In this document: in pieces, positions 33,083 to 42,100 of the stretch
Layout of the letters: each line of letters starts with the position of its first letter
Numbering within the stretch: position 1 is the stretch's first letter
NCBI GenBank assembly: GCA_965279295.1
Contig: CBDIHQ010000011.1
Source: Aquabacter sp965279295
Lineage (GTDB): Bacteria > Pseudomonadota > Alphaproteobacteria > Rhizobiales > Xanthobacteraceae
Length of the DNA: 64,000 nucleotides
Direction: 5' to 3' (one strand)
Made by a program: the position numbers and the translations under genes
Notes under the pieces: generated by a model
Databases searched by the model: none
The model's input: only the letters and a program-made list of their open reading frames with translations
What the model was told of the DNA's origin: nothing

Positions 33083-33943
33083 ATGAAGCTACTTTTCACG
33101 GTTGCGATGTTCGCGATGGCGGTCACGGCGCCTGCATTTGCAGTTTGTCCAGGAAACCCGAACACATTCACCAACGGAACCTCTGCAAACGCAAATGAAG
33201 TTAATCAAAATTTTAACAATTTGCTAAATTGCGCCAATACTTTGGCTCCGCTCGCATCTCCCATCTTCAGTGGACCGATGATTACGATAGGATCAGATGA
33301 GCTATTTCGCCTGCAAGGGCCTCCCGGAATGGGCATCATCTACGCTGGTGTCGACGCGAACCAGCCGTGGATCGGAACTCGAACGGAAAATGACTTGCGT
33401 TTCGTTAATACCCACGGCGACGTGATGCGCCTGACGAAGGATAGCAACGTCGGAATAGGCACCCCCAATCCAACGACGAGGCTGACTGTCGCTGGCAATG
33501 TGACCGTGAATGGCTCAGTCGCCACTTGCGTTCTTGGCACTGGAACTGGGGCTACTAACTGCACGTCCGATATCCGGTTAAAGGAGCGCGTGACACCGAT
33601 CGACGGTGCGCTAGAGAAAATCTTGAGTCTGCGGGGGGTCACTTTCCACTGGCGGGATGCAGACAGGTCTGGCCCAGAACATTTGGGAGTTATCGCCCAG
33701 GATGTGGAGGGCGCCTTTCCTCAAGCCGTTTCGACCATGCAGGCCGGCGACCTTAACGATGCCAAAGCGGTTGACTATGCGGTTTTAGTTGCCCCGCTCA
33801 TTGAGGCGGTCCGGACTCTAAAGGCCGAGAATGACGCCCTCCGGACGCGGCTTGAGCGGATTGAGGCTAAGATAGACGACGATATCTCAGCAAGATCGGC
33901 TCCTTCACGCACGTCAGCGGAACTTCGAGGGCCCACTAAATAG
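33083..33943 (+). CDS. Secreted S74 chaperone-domain protein 4
   Basis: Starting at 33083, this 286-residue copy has a signal peptide ending AFA, then TFTNGTSANANEVNQNF, a middle with GIGTPNPTTRLTVAGNV, and the S74 domain SDIRLKERV and LGVIAQDVEGAFPQAV. The C-terminal coiled coil is longer than in the others and followed by a polar tail. Last gene before the prophage terminator. Confidence 0.85.
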   Translation: MKLLFTVAMFAMAVTAPAFAVCPGNPNTFTNGTSANANEVNQNFNNLLNCANTLAPLASPIFSGPMITIGSDELFRLQGPPGMGIIYAGVDANQPWIGTRTENDLRFVNTHGDVMRLTKDSNVGIGTPNPTTRLTVAGNVTVNGSVATCVLGTGTGATNCTSDIRLKERVTPIDGALEKILSLRGVTFHWRDADRSGPEHLGVIAQDVEGAFPQAVSTMQAGDLNDAKAVDYAVLVAPLIEAVRTLKAENDALRTRLERIEAKIDDDISARSAPSRTSAELRGPTK

Positions 33944-34050
33944 CTGGCGGTACCGTCGGCGGCCGACGGCCTACCGTGGTTGTCTGCGAATAATAATGCA
34001 TGCGTTCGCCGTGGTTGAGCACGTGCTCGACCCGAACTCTCCATGAAGGC

Positions 34051-34087
34051 AAAAAAAAGGGCCCCGCCAGCCAAACGGCCAGCGGGG
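34051..34087 (-). terminator. Terminator at the end of the prophage late operon
   Basis: In the leftward direction CCCCGC(TGGCC) pairs with (GGCTG)GCGGGG around loop GTTT, followed by CCC and eight T residues. A strong intrinsic terminator, placed beyond the lysis genes. Confidence 0.88.
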
Positions 34088-34325
34088 AGGTGCATGCACG
34101 CCAGAGCGTGAGTAATCGGGATCGCAAATCGGACTGCCGAGAGGTGGTGACTCTCGCGTTCGGTTCCGTTGCTTTTGTTCTAACGAGTCGCTTATGGCGT
34201 CGTCATCTGCCAATTGCGAGTTTTGGCGCTGTTCACCTACTGATTTTGATTCCGCCTACAACCTGTGAGTCCATTTGGGCCACATTAGGCTGCAAAGTCA
34301 CGATCTGGGATTCGGCCTCACCGAC

Positions 34326-34628
34326 TTATGCAGCATCGCTCTGCCGCGTCCGCGCCTCCGGCGAACGGGCCCGAATGCCCAGCACGATGCTGTCGATGCG
34401 CAGATTGAGGTCATCGACTGAGGACTTCGTCGCGCGCATAGCGCCCATCATCTCGTCTTTGAACTCCCGCAGGAACTCCTTTGAGAGGAAGGTCTTCTCG
34501 CAATACAGCTTATGCTCGGATAGCTCATCCCGGCTGACCTGTAGGCGAAGGTGGAGCCAGGACACGGCGCCGATGCCGAGTCCTAGGATGGTGAAGATGG
34601 GCCATACCTCGCTGAGTGAGACGTACAT
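34326..34628 (-). CDS. Small membrane protein of lysis module
   Basis: The ATG at 34628 overlaps the previous stop (TGATG) and has GAGG upstream. The 100-residue product has one N-terminal hydrophobic helix (WPIFTILGLGIGAVSWLHL) and a helical, probably coiled-coil, C-terminal part. Being last in the lysis module it may be a holin regulator or an accessory; I do not recognise a family. Confidence 0.6.
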   Translation of the reverse strand: MYVSLSEVWPIFTILGLGIGAVSWLHLRLQVSRDELSEHKLYCEKTFLSKEFLREFKDEMMGAMRATKSSVDDLNLRIDSIVLGIRARSPEARTRQSDAA

Positions 34629-34870
34629 CAGGCCGGCCTCTTCTTCGGACGCCAACCGCAGACTTCGTACCCGACTGCGTTGTTGGCCTTGTTCTGGCGG
34701 ATGGTTTCGTCGGTGTCCTGCGGTGACCAGTCGACCGGCCGCAGCACGGTGCAGATGGCGGCGTTAGTCTTTCCGCCGCCACCCGTCGTCGTCTCGCAGC
34801 CCGCCACCAGCATTGAGCACATCAGCATCAGCGCGAACCCTGTCCGCTTTGTCCACAATCCGAGCCGCAT
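34628..34870 (-). CDS. Outer-membrane spanin-like lipoprotein (Rz1-like)
   Basis: The 80-residue lipoprotein has a signal with lipobox LVAGC, then a Thr/Gly segment and a Cys-containing tail with ICTVLRPVDWSPQDTDETI, similar to the ICLIARPI-type block found in phage o-spanins. Its start lies inside the 3' part of the upstream membrane-protein gene in another frame, the typical Rz/Rz1 arrangement. It would join inner and outer membranes at the end of infection. Confidence 0.75.
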   Translation of the reverse strand: MRLGLWTKRTGFALMLMCSMLVAGCETTTGGGGKTNAAICTVLRPVDWSPQDTDETIRQNKANNAVGYEVCGWRPKKRPA

Positions 34871-35105
34871 TGGCGGTGTCCTTTTGTCTTGCCCGCTCAA
34901 GCGCGCCCGAGGCGCCCTTATTCCGGCCTGCCAGATAGGCAAGTAGCGCCGCTGCCACCGCCGCAAGGGCGAGGCGCAGAGGCTGGGGGATGAGCACCCA
35001 GAGGGGCGCCCATAGCTGGTAGGTGGCAGCGAGGGCTGCGAAGGCCGCCAGTGCCCATACCCACCAAGGCGTGCTGTCGAGCACGGTGCCGATGAGCCAA
35101 GTCAT
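34764..35105 (-). CDS. Inner-membrane spanin or holin-like protein
   Basis: The 113-residue protein has two hydrophobic N-terminal segments and a charged helical C-terminal part (ALERARQKDTANAARIVDKADRVRADADVL), as in an i-spanin. It overlaps the endolysin gene by ATGA and contains the start of the o-spanin-like gene. A holin function is an alternative for the first helices. Confidence 0.65.
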   Translation of the reverse strand: MTWLIGTVLDSTPWWVWALAAFAALAATYQLWAPLWVLIPQPLRLALAAVAAALLAYLAGRNKGASGALERARQKDTANAARIVDKADRVRADADVLNAGGGLRDDDGWRRKD

Positions 35106-36331
35106 GCGGCTTCCTTGGCGGCCGAGGTGTTATCGTTGGCAGCGCGCGCCATGATGGCCTGCGCAAGCCCGATGGGGCCGGCATCCTGCCCGGAGCGCAC
35201 CGCGGCGACTTTGGCTTCGGTTGCCTTCTTGGCGTTCCACCAGATCGCGAAGCTGATGGCCAAGGTCGCGGCGAACCACACGTACCAAGGCACGCCGTCA
35301 AGGATATCCTTGGCGTGCTGGACGTAACGCACCGCCTCCCCGAAGTATGTGGCGGTGCCCTGCACCGCACCGCCGACCAGGGTGGGCACTCCCACGGCCA
35401 TGCCGATAAGGCCGTTCCGCTGGCTGGCCTTTGCCTCGGTGGAGCCGGCGGCGCGAAGGTCTGCAGCGGTGACGGTGGCACGAGGTCCGGTGGGCACCTT
35501 TGCCACCGCAGTCGGCAACGCCGCCGCTGTCGGCACGTCGTAGTCAGACGTGACAGGCAGGCCGTTGTCGCGCTGGAACTCGCCCAGAGCGGTTTCGGTC
35601 TTGGTGCCCCAATCGCCGTCGGGCATGCCGACAGAGGCATAGCCGAGCACCCGGAGGCGCTCCTGCACCGCCTTGAGGCCGGCGTTGTCCCGTGTGCCGG
35701 GGCCGTACTGCGGGATGGACGGCGCTGCTTGGGCCGCAGCAACAGCGGCAGTGGCTTCACGGCTGAACGTGATGCTGTGATCGAGCGCCATCAAGCGGAC
35801 CATCACCGGCACCATGCCAAGCTGCTTGTCTTGCGCGTTCGGATCCCAGTTGTGATCCGACACGTATTTGCCGCCCTTGTAGACGTTCGTCCCTGCCCAA
35901 AGGTACGCGCTCGGAACCTTCTTGAAGAAGTAGCCCCAGCCGTTGAACATCTCGCCGGAGTAGAGGCACCGCTCCACGCACCAGTCGCGAACCTTGTCGA
36001 ACTTCTTGAGGACTACGGCGTCGATCGCCGCCTCAAGCCACGTTTTGAATGGGCCGCGGTCTTTTGGCTCCAGGCGCGTCTTGCGTCCGGTGCCGAGGAT
36101 CTTCTCGCCGTTGTGGAGCACTCCGGCAAAGTCGCCGCCGGACTCCCGGTTGTGCAGGACCGCGATGAACTCCCAAGGCACACCAGTGGCGGTCTCTACC
36201 GCCTCGTAGCGGGCTCGGTTCTTGATGATGCGCCGCGCGACCACGTCCGCATCGGCGGAACGCTGGATCTCGGCGCTGTCCCATAGGCGTGCGTATTCGG
36301 CACGCCGTTTGGCGTAGGTTGGGGCTGCCAT
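35102..36331 (-). CDS. Phage endolysin with peptidoglycan-binding domain and membrane tail
   Basis: The ATG at 36331 has GGAGG upstream; 409 residues. Residues 1-190 are a lysozyme-like domain with VPWEFIAVLHNRESGGDF, where the Glu of RESG is the likely catalytic acid. A peptidoglycan-binding repeat follows (about 215-275; KAVQERLRVLGYASVGMPDGDWGTKTETAL). One hydrophobic helix near residue 355 (VPWYVWFAATLAISFAIWW) suggests membrane attachment, so release may need the holin. It belongs to the lysis module with the spanins. Confidence 0.85.
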   Translation of the reverse strand: MAAPTYAKRRAEYARLWDSAEIQRSADADVVARRIIKNRARYEAVETATGVPWEFIAVLHNRESGGDFAGVLHNGEKILGTGRKTRLEPKDRGPFKTWLEAAIDAVVLKKFDKVRDWCVERCLYSGEMFNGWGYFFKKVPSAYLWAGTNVYKGGKYVSDHNWDPNAQDKQLGMVPVMVRLMALDHSITFSREATAAVAAAQAAPSIPQYGPGTRDNAGLKAVQERLRVLGYASVGMPDGDWGTKTETALGEFQRDNGLPVTSDYDVPTAAALPTAVAKVPTGPRATVTAADLRAAGSTEAKASQRNGLIGMAVGVPTLVGGAVQGTATYFGEAVRYVQHAKDILDGVPWYVWFAATLAISFAIWWNAKKATEAKVAAVRSGQDAGPIGLAQAIMARAANDNTSAAKEAA

Positions 36332-36441
36332 GCGGCCTCCGTTCGATGTGTGATAGGTGTGGGACGGCTTGGCGGCTGACCGACAGCAACCGCAGTCGCT
36401 GGGCTCGGGCTGGGCGTTGCCCTGACAGCCGCCCAGCCCGT

Positions 36442-36717
36442 CTACGGAAAGGCCGGCGGGATAAGGTCCGGCGGAATGGCTGACACCAGGGCCGCCCTTT
36501 CCGCCGAAGTCAGCAGTCCGTCGTACTCGCCTTGACTGAGGCTGATTCCGCACCCGCCGGGCGTGTCCGGGATGCAGAGCGCGCACCGGCCATCCACCAA
36601 ATCGAGCCAACCCCAGAGGGTGGTGCCGCCTGGACCGGGGATGCCAGGAAGAACGTCAGCGGCCACGCGAGAGCGGGCCTGCGCCGCGGTGGCGCTCGCG
36701 AGGATCAGGTATTTCAT
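36442..36717 (-). CDS. Small phage protein after tail genes
   Basis: The ATG at 36717 overlaps the preceding stop (ATGA), giving 91 residues. It is a short soluble protein with CALCIPDTPGGCGISLSQGEYDGLL. Not recognised beyond frequent presence behind tail-fibre genes; perhaps a fibre accessory. Confidence 0.6.
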   Translation of the reverse strand: MKYLILASATAAQARSRVAADVLPGIPGPGGTTLWGWLDLVDGRCALCIPDTPGGCGISLSQGEYDGLLTSAERAALVSAIPPDLIPPAFP

Positions 36718-37571
36718 AGATGTGCGATCCCACGGGCTGCCGCGATCTTGCGGCCGATACCGTCCAGTTCGGCCGTGGTGGCCACGCGAGACAGGGTGAC
36801 GAGGCTGCCCATGTAGCCCTGCACACCGTTGGCGATGGGCGAACCGCGCATAATGACGGGGGCGCCCATGATGGTTTGCGTTGTGCCGGCGGTGCCTGTC
36901 GTCCATGTGCCGCTGACGCCAATGGCGGAGGCTGCGCCGTTGAGCACTCCGCCGATGACGTAGGCCGAGCCATCTACAAGGGCCGCGCCGGACTGAAGAA
37001 GCGTGCCGGAATAGATGCTCGCGCGTCCGTTGGTCTCGATGCGCAGCAGCGTAATGCCGGGCGAGCCTGCCTGCCCTCGGATGATCTCTTGCGGATTCGC
37101 CAGCGTGTAGTCGGCGCAGAGGATGTCCGACACGAACGAGAGCGGCGTCACCGTCGTGGTCGGCCACACCGAGCCAAACCCGTGGACCTGGTCCGGCGAG
37201 AACCAAGCCGGCAGGCCGCCATACATATCCATGACGCCGGCATTAACGAGCCGAGGCTGGTCGGCGACCGTTGCCTGCCCCGCCCAATAGTTGGTTGAGA
37301 TGCCGGTCTGGTCCCACCACCTCGTGCCGAACGCCCCGCCGCCGCCGACCCATGCCAGCACCGCTTCGACGTTTAAGCGGCCCGTCGAGGGCACAGCGTA
37401 GAAGTCCTGCGTGGCGTTGTCGGATGTGCGGCGGAGGGTGATGAGCGGGCCGCTGTAACCGGGAATGAGGGTTTGAAAACCCAGCGCGGAGATAACGCCG
37501 GAGATCCCGTCGAGCGCGAAGGGGTAAGCGGGGAACCTGCCGCGCGGCGCTCGGCCCATGAGCATCGTCAT
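36714..37571 (-). CDS. Phage tail protein with arabinofuranosidase-B-like beta domain
   Basis: The 285-residue protein contains YSGPLITLRRTSDNATQDFYAV and WWDQTGISTNYW, resembling the lectin-like N-terminal region of alpha-L-arabinofuranosidase B found in phage tail proteins (the DQSG pattern is DQTG here). A host-glycan-binding tail component is likely. Start at 37571 fixed by ATGA overlap. Confidence 0.65.
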   Translation of the reverse strand: MTMLMGRAPRGRFPAYPFALDGISGVISALGFQTLIPGYSGPLITLRRTSDNATQDFYAVPSTGRLNVEAVLAWVGGGGAFGTRWWDQTGISTNYWAGQATVADQPRLVNAGVMDMYGGLPAWFSPDQVHGFGSVWPTTTVTPLSFVSDILCADYTLANPQEIIRGQAGSPGITLLRIETNGRASIYSGTLLQSGAALVDGSAYVIGGVLNGAASAIGVSGTWTTGTAGTTQTIMGAPVIMRGSPIANGVQGYMGSLVTLSRVATTAELDGIGRKIAAARGIAHL

Positions 37572-38698
37572 GCGATGGCGCCACCGATGCACCACGCCGC
37601 AGCCGCACCGCCGACGTTGCTGTCCGTCTCAAAAAGGACGGAAGCACCCTGCGCGGCGATGGCTGTGCCAGTCGGGAATTCGCGCTTGGTAGCGCCAGAT
37701 GCGGCAACCCAAGTGACAGGACCGCCAATGCGGCGCCCGGAGCAGTAGAACCCTGCGGAGAAACTTGCCGGCAGCGTCACCACGCAGCCGCTTGCGTGGG
37801 TGAAGCGTAGCGTCTTGCCGGCGTCGCTGGCCTGAAGGGTGTAGGTGGTGGTCGTTACGTCGACGGGCGGTGCTATGACGGCGTTATAAATGTTCTGAAC
37901 TGTCGCCCTGTCGTTGGCCGCATTGCCCGCCGACGTAGACGCTGACGAGGCGTAACCGCTGGCCTCGCCGGCCTTCGTGGTGGCTGTCCCGGCAGCGGTC
38001 GTGGCGGTCGTGGTGGCGGTGTCTACTTGCCCTTTGGCGGTGTCCACGGCGGCCTTGGCGGTTGCGACCGCCGTTCGGTCACTGGCAACCGCCACCCTGT
38101 CAGCCGCCGTTGCAGCGGCGTCCTGGGCGGCGCTTAACGCGGCAGCTTCAGCAGCGGCACGGTCGGAGGCGGCGTCGGAGCCGTCCACCCACAACACCCA
38201 GACGCTGCCCTCGGTGCCGGGCTCGGTGTCCGTGGCGTCCGGCGTCCACCACAGGGAGTTGTCGTGGCTGACGATAGCACGCGACTGGTAGGCTCCGGCA
38301 GCCCACTCCCCTGCCCAGAGACCAATGGGCGGGCCTTGGATGCCGGGGATCTGCACCACGCCAGTGCTCGGCATGGAAAGCTCGCCGAGTCCGTCCACAT
38401 GGATGTTGCCGGCGGAGATCTTGCGGCGGCCGGCCTCGTCGGTGGCATATATGTCGTAGGAGGACAGGGTGCCGAGCGGCAGTGCATCCGCGTCGCCCCG
38501 GTCATAGGCCCAGGTGACGATCGACGCGCCGTCGTCGTACGCGATGGATAGACCGCCGACCTCGACATTGTCCGCGGCCAGAGTGCCGCCACGCCACGCC
38601 ACCTCCAGTTCGAGAAACGCACCTCGCAGGTCTTCGTCGGGGAAGCGCCAGCCGATGGCCGGCGCGCTGGTGTTATGGGCGAGCGAAAGGGTGGCCAT
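37568..38698 (-). CDS. Phage tail fibre-like protein with Ala-rich stalk
   Basis: The ATG at 38698 gives 376 residues. The N-terminal domain (1-150) is followed by an Ala/Thr-rich region with repeated heptad-like units (about residues 170-265; AAAEAAALSAAQDAAATAADR), a coiled-coil stalk common in tail fibres, and a compact C-terminal beta domain. It is the first gene after an intrinsic terminator, so its expression needs read-through or its own promoter. Confidence 0.75.
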   Translation of the reverse strand: MATLSLAHNTSAPAIGWRFPDEDLRGAFLELEVAWRGGTLAADNVEVGGLSIAYDDGASIVTWAYDRGDADALPLGTLSSYDIYATDEAGRRKISAGNIHVDGLGELSMPSTGVVQIPGIQGPPIGLWAGEWAAGAYQSRAIVSHDNSLWWTPDATDTEPGTEGSVWVLWVDGSDAASDRAAAEAAALSAAQDAAATAADRVAVASDRTAVATAKAAVDTAKGQVDTATTTATTAAGTATTKAGEASGYASSASTSAGNAANDRATVQNIYNAVIAPPVDVTTTTYTLQASDAGKTLRFTHASGCVVTLPASFSAGFYCSGRRIGGPVTWVAASGATKREFPTGTAIAAQGASVLFETDSNVGGAAAAWCIGGAIA

Positions 38699-38713
38699 AG
38701 GAGGGGCTCCAGG

Positions 38714-38738
38714 CAAAGAAAAGCCGCCCGGAGGCGGC
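38714..38738 (-). terminator. Intrinsic terminator inside the tail region
   Basis: Read leftward, GCCGCC-TCCG-GGCGGC is followed by TTTTCTTT. It lies between two tail genes, 30 bases past the stop of the upstream one. Confidence 0.8.
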
Positions 38739-38767
38739 CTATGAGGTGTGGTGGTGAGCGCGGCTGG

Positions 38768-39175
38768 TTAGGCAGTCACGGTCACTGTTAAGCGCGCCGG
38801 GACGTATGGCGCGGGAGGCTTGAGGTGATAGACTGTGACGCCTGCCTCCAACGGCCCGTGCAGCAGCCGTCCCGCTACCACCCATGGAGGCCCGCCGTAG
38901 ACATGAACCTTAGTGCCGGCGGGCAGCGGCGGCGTCACCGGTACAGGCTCGCTCCCCACACCCAACGTCACATCGAGGACGTTCAACCGAGGCCGCTCGC
39001 GCACCTCCCGAAGGTCGCCATCGACGTGGATGTAATGAACGGTGTCGTCCAGGCCGTCTGCGAGGAGCACCGCCTGCCCGTCGCGCGCTTGTCGCATGGC
39101 CTGTTCAGGCGTTGATGCGAACCCAGTCGAAACGATGACGCCTGTTTCGACCTCGTAAACGGCAAAGCTGCTCAT
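38768..39175 (-). CDS. Phage tail accessory protein
   Basis: The 135-residue protein begins FAVYEVETGVIVSTGFASTPEQAMRQ, which resembles small proteins encoded just behind the tip protein in lambda-like siphoviruses. ATGA overlap with the tip protein gene. The exact role is unknown. Confidence 0.6.
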   Translation of the reverse strand: MSSFAVYEVETGVIVSTGFASTPEQAMRQARDGQAVLLADGLDDTVHYIHVDGDLREVRERPRLNVLDVTLGVGSEPVPVTPPLPAGTKVHVYGGPPWVVAGRLLHGPLEAGVTVYHLKPPAPYVPARLTVTVTA

Positions 39176-42100
39176 CTTCGAAACTCGCTTGTTTTCAAGT
39201 AGGAGAAGTAGGCGGACGACTTCAGGCCAATCCCCGGCGTTGCAAACGGGTTGGTTACGAAAGTCGAGCCTCCATAGTAGATCGTCGCGTTATTGACTTT
39301 CAGGACATAGTCATACGTTCCGGCAGCTAGCGATGATGTGTCGGAGAATGGAAGGGCCAGATTTCCCACCCTGCCTTTCAGCCATATTGTTCCAGCCGAA
39401 CCGATAGGGGTGTCGAATTGGATGTCGACGTCCCTGGTCAATACGTTGGTGACGCTTCCTCCTGGGTTTATCCTATCGACGACAACTTGCAGCGTGCCAG
39501 ACAGAAGGTATGAACCCGAGTAGGTGGCAGGATACTCAAACGCGCTCAAGGTAAAGCCTGCCATTAGATCGAGCGCGGTACTGGTTCCGCCGGCTCCGGC
39601 AACGCGATCGATTGTGTTTGTACGGATCGGGTTGGAGTTGATCGGCGATGATGTGTAGGAGACGATGTAATTCGTCGCGGCCGCCAGCGCCAAACTGTCG
39701 AATGTTACACCGCCGATAGCGATCTTGTTGGTCGTGATCGCGTTCGCAGAGATCTCGTTGGCAGTAACCGCCCCAGCGGCCAACTTGGCCGTCGTAATGG
39801 CGCCGGAAGAGATCTCGTTGGCGGTGATGGCGCCTGCCGCCATCTTCGCCGTCGTGATTGCACCGGAGGCAATCTCGTTGGTCGTGACTGCACCAGCGGC
39901 CAGTTTGGCTGTGGTGATGGTGCCCGTCGCAATCAGGCCGCCCTTCAGGTAGAGCGTGCCGCTGACGTTGTCGAAAACGGCGAACTCGGCGCCGGTCGGC
40001 GACCTAAAGACGAACTTGTCGGACGAAGCGGAGATATAGCCGCCGCTCGGCGTCGACACGAGATTGAGGCCGGTGTCCTTGGACCCCGACCGAACCTGCA
40101 TCTTCCATATGGCCGTGACGCCGGGAGGTGCGGTGACGGACCCGAAGTTCACAACCGCCGACGAGTCGTCGGACAGCGCCTCTAGCGCCGCGACGGTCGC
40201 AAGCTGGTCGTCCCAAAGCCCGGCGAGATCGACGTCGAAGTTGTCTTCGGTGACGACGACCTTGGCGTAGCTGATCGTCGGCGCATCAATGTCGATGACG
40301 CTCCAGGCGCCTTGCCCGGAGCCCACCGCGGACACCCGCAGCTTCATGGCGCGGGGCTCGACCACCACCGAGAGCGACGGCGAGTACATCTGGCCTAGAG
40401 CCAGCCACGTCGCCGCGCCGTCGTAGGACACCTGCGCGATGTAATGGAGCGCACCAGAGGCCGGCTGCCACGAGGCGGACAGCACCGGCTCGAGCACGTT
40501 TTGCTCGAGGGTTGCCACCAACCCACCGACTAACGGCGTCTTGGCGATGGTGAGCGTGGGAGGTGCAGGCGCAGCAGGCGCGGAGCCGCTGTCGTCGTGG
40601 ACTTCCTGGCGGTCGACCACCAGTTCAAGCGTCACCTGGTCGCCGTCAGGCGAGCCGGACAGCACGATGCACCGCTGCTGCCACGTCGTGCCCAGCCCGA
40701 ACGCGAAGGATGGTGGCAAGCCTCCGTCGTGGCGCGTGAGCACGTCGGCGAGGACGATGCCCTGCTGACCTTCAATGAGCGTCAGGTCGGTGCCGTTGAG
40801 CACGGCGATGGAGGCATCGGCGCCGCGCGAAACCTTGACCGGGCCAAACGGCTTTCCAGTCGGCGTGCGCAGCACAACGTACGACTGGCCGGCCTCCCAT
40901 GTCGGAGCGGGCTCGAGCGTCAGGCTGGTGCCGGAGCGGGCCACCACCTCACCGGAGGCGCCCCATTCCTGGGGAATCTCCGACTGGAGGGTGATGACCG
41001 ACCCGACCGACAACAGCCGGCCGTCGTGCTCGGTGGTGATGGTGGGCCGGATGCGCCGATAGGCGTTCTGCAGCCAAAGGAACTTGGCTTCCCGATATGC
41101 CTGGGCGCGCTGCACGAGGCCGGGAATCTGTACCCGGGTCGCGAACTGCGGCGAGACGCCTTCAGGGACTTGGACCTCTTGCGGGGACCACGTTTCCTCG
41201 TCGAGGTATTCGACGATGACAGCGTCGGACGAATCGGCCGACTGAAGCTGGTAGTCGACCGTGAAGCTGCCGCGCACGATCTCCTGATCGGTGATGAAGA
41301 ACTGCGGCAGCGTCTGCCACTCGTCGCGCACCACAGACAGGATGTCGCCCTGCCATCGGTGCTTGCTGCGCACCGTTGCGAGGGCGGTGTCGATCGCGTC
41401 CGTGGCGGGCACCACGGAGCGGAACTCGTAGTCGAACTTGTCGCCGCGGGTGTTGGCCTTGGTGGCCAGCGCCGACAGCGCCTGCGTATCGATTTTCGCC
41501 AGCGGACGCCGGCAGCCGTAATCGGTGTTCGTGGCGATATCCAACATCGCCCACGCGGGATTGCGGGTTGCCGCGTCCACCCAGGCCGAGCCGTTCCACG
41601 TCGGGATAATCCGCGTGTCGATGGCCCCAAACTTGCCGGACGACGCCTGCGTCAGCTGCGCCGTCGACTTCATTCGGATGGCGGTGACGGTGAGGCCGGG
41701 GAACGCCTGCGTGCCGGTCAGATAAGACCGAAGGCCGGCCCAGTTGACCTGATCGATGGCGTCGGCATGCGGGCCTAGATCGCGCTTGAGGCGAACCTCG
41801 TAGCGGCCCGGCGCGACGGCGGTCTTGACCGAGACGCGGATCGGCTTGGTGCTGCTGCCGTGGATGTCTTTCTGGAAAAGCTGCGTCCACGCTCCGGTGG
41901 GCACGCCTACTGAGTTGACCGGCCTGTACTGAGCAGTGATGGCGCAAAGCCAGACGGTGATACCCGAGGATCCCCGCAGGCCGAGGCCCTGGCCGAGCAC
42001 CACGTCGATGGCGATCGCGTTGGCCGTCGTGCCACTGGCGTTGGCGATGTAGCCGCCGACATAGGCCGTGGTGTCGGGCAGTTCCTGACCGGACACCTCG

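Noticed and set aside
30365..33943. The S74 proteins as tail fibres of the neighbouring prophage
   Set aside because: They have Sec signal peptides, lie on the opposite strand beyond the late terminator, and the prophage has its own fibre genes.
33971..34213. 80-residue leftward frame after the lysis genes
   Set aside because: It crosses a strong terminator and begins at a TTG without a ribosome site.
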